Shown here piece after piece: positions 51,258-52,378 of a DNA stretch of 52,378 nucleotides. The stretch's first letter is position 1, and each line of letters starts with the position of its first letter. The DNA is from CAZJJK01 sp964546285 (GTDB taxonomy: Bacteria > Spirochaetota > Spirochaetia > Treponematales > Breznakiellaceae). The position numbers and the translations under genes are program-made. The notes beneath the pieces were generated by a model, which was not told where the DNA came from, made no database searches, and worked only from the letters and a program-made list of their open reading frames with translations. The stretch spans positions 1-52,378 of the forward strand of contig CAZJJK010000007.1 in assembly GCA_964546285.1 (NCBI GenBank). Direction: 5' to 3'.

Positions 51258-52378
51258 TTATTTTTGCTGCGTTTCCTTTAACTTCTGAGCGATTTCGATA
51301 TAGGAACTTCGGAATGAGCGCAATTCATCTTCAGAAATTAAAGCGTTGATTTGGGTTTTCTGCTCGGAAGTCAAGTCCGTATATTGGTCGAGTTGTGTTT
51401 TGAGCCGCTACACTTCCTTAAACTGATTGATAAAACTGATACGAGCAGTATCGCCCTATAGATTGTATACTTCCCGCAGTGAGCATACCAGGTCCTTGTC
51501 TTTCATAAGGGCATCCAATGAAGCAACTGCTTTTTTATATTTTTCAATAACAACAGGAGCTGGTTCTACTAGCCATATTTCTTTCGATTTCCCTGTATCT
51601 TCGTCGGAAAAAAGAGCGATAGCTTCATCAACTTCCCTGGTTTGGTTTCTGAAATCAAGAATATTTCCATAGGGTTTCGTATCGTTTAATACACGGTTAG
51701 TTCTGGAAAAAGCCTGTATTAATCCATGCTGCTTCAGGTTTTTATCAACATACAGAGTGTTCAGATACTTTGAATCAAAACCTGTCAGCAGCATATCCAC
51801 AACGATAGCCACATCGATCTTGTTTTTATAAGGATAATCGGCATTGCTGTATTTATGGTCCTTGATTCTCTTTTGGACATCCTGATAATACAAATCGTAT
51901 TCATTAATACGATGGTTTGTTCCGTATTGCGCATTATAGTCGGAAATGATGGCTTTCAGAGCTTCTTTCTTCTTGTCCGGGTCTTGTTCGTTGTCTGCTT
52001 TTTCCTGGGGTAAATCTTCCTGTATCTGCTGAACATCCTTATTGCCTTCGGCCGTTGGTGAAAAAACACAGGCAATGTTTAGCGGTCTGAAATCATCAAC
52101 CTCTTGCAGTAATTTCGTCTACATCTCTTTGAAAAGCTCATAATATCCGATTGCGTCATTAATTGATCCTGTCGCGAACAAAGCATTGAATCGTCTGTAA
52201 TTAGTAGCTGCATCATGCTTTTCGAGAATGGATTCCACAACGGCCCTTTTGCTGGCTATATCTGATACAGACCCTTTTTTCCTGTTATCAGGCTTGAAAT
52301 AATCCACATGGAAACGCAGAACATGATTAGTCAAGCTTCTTTCTGTAAATTCTTTCATTCGGATGTTTCTATAGGTAG
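51258..52378 (-). pseudogene. hsdR: Type I restriction enzyme R subunit, broken and partial
   Basis: The C-terminal third of an HsdR motor/nuclease subunit, cut by the window edge. Helicase motifs are VVDMLLTGFDSKYLNTLYVD and LIQAFSRTNRVLND, and the C-terminus has RLKTQLDQYTDLTSEQ. The reading frame is interrupted by TAG at 52119-52121, 51456-51458 and 51409-51411, plus a one-base deletion near 51421 where FKEV would be encoded; TAA at 51258-51260 is the natural end. The first and last TAG stand where relatives have Gln, the middle one where Lys or Gln is expected. Decay, sequencing error or amber recoding could explain it. No hsdM or hsdS is visible. Confidence 0.85.

Noticed and set aside
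1..52378. tRNA, rRNA, CRISPR array or complete mobile element
   Set aside because: No cloverleaf-like sequence, spaced direct-repeat array, transposase or integrase was found on either strand by reading.

Overview
The window is 52 kb of bacterial chromosome in two pieces joined by a run of exactly 100 N (50890-50989). The left 50.9 kb is a gene-dense, moderately G+C stretch with a standard genetic code; TAG ends several clear genes, for example murA, the GGPP synthase and the M24 peptidase. The gene set suggests a spirochaete, most likely a Treponema-like gut or host-associated anaerobe. The reasons are MurA with Asp at the usual catalytic Cys, a chemotaxis receptor fused to sugar-binding-protein lobes, TPR and HDOD proteins, a PspA cluster, Rex-type redox control, a DUF1667 flavoprotein set, and no respiratory genes. 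This assignment is inference; no rRNA or other marker is present. The right 1.4 kb is visibly more A+T rich and holds a damaged type I restriction gene; it may not be adjacent to the left piece in the genome.

Layout. 1-4.6 kb: a gene 3' end, a lipoprotein, enolase, an acetyltransferase, a zinc-ribbon membrane protein and an ATPase. 4.7-7.3 kb: a periplasmic-sensor kinase-like protein without the phosphoacceptor His, overlapping a receiver-only response regulator. 7.5-9.5 kb: uvrC on the minus strand. 9.5-19.3 kb: a long plus-strand run with many ATGA overlaps: LamG/FnIII secreted protein, TPR protein, HDOD protein, metallo-beta-lactamase-fold hydrolase, then a three-gene glycerol-3-phosphate-dehydrogenase-like set (GlpA-like, FAD/NAD oxidoreductase, DUF1667). 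19.8-21.9 kb (minus): threonine aldolase and M24 peptidase. 22.1-25.0 kb: rex-serC-serA behind a promoter overlapped by a perfect Rex operator. 25-29 kb: an RRM protein with a long leader, an unusual chemotaxis receptor and an SGNH hydrolase. 29.6-31.5 kb: a phytoene-synthase-like and a polyprenyl-synthase gene. 31.7-35.7 kb: GH4 glycosidase, peptidase T, a small HMA protein and an Rsm22-like methyltransferase, all overlapping. 35.8-37.1 kb: murA. 37.1-40.6 kb (minus): two unknown membrane proteins and a DjlA-like J protein. 40.7-40.95 kb: an A+T-rich gap with DnaA-box sequences around a 51-codon ORF. 40.9-43.3 kb (minus): STAS/zinc-ribbon, YbjN, PspA and an atypical winged-helix regulator. 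43.4-45.5 kb: SDR, TrmJ-like methyltransferase and a secreted protein. 45.5-50.9 kb (minus): secreted protein, Ctp protease, RsmE, WecG/TagA glycosyltransferase and an unusual AAA+ response regulator.

The points most worth following up are: (i) the receptor at 25960, whose sugar-binding lobes appear in reversed (circularly permuted) order on the cytoplasmic side; (ii) a kinase-like sensor with Asn at the phosphoacceptor position; (iii) redox (Rex) control of serine synthesis; (iv) several genes lacking a Shine-Dalgarno sequence whose predicted promoters would place +1 on the ATG; (v) a bacterial enhancer-binding protein with an altered GAFTGA loop and no DNA-binding domain; (vi) a pspA cluster whose regulator has a dead receiver; and (vii) an hsdR reading frame broken only by TAG codons and one small frameshift.
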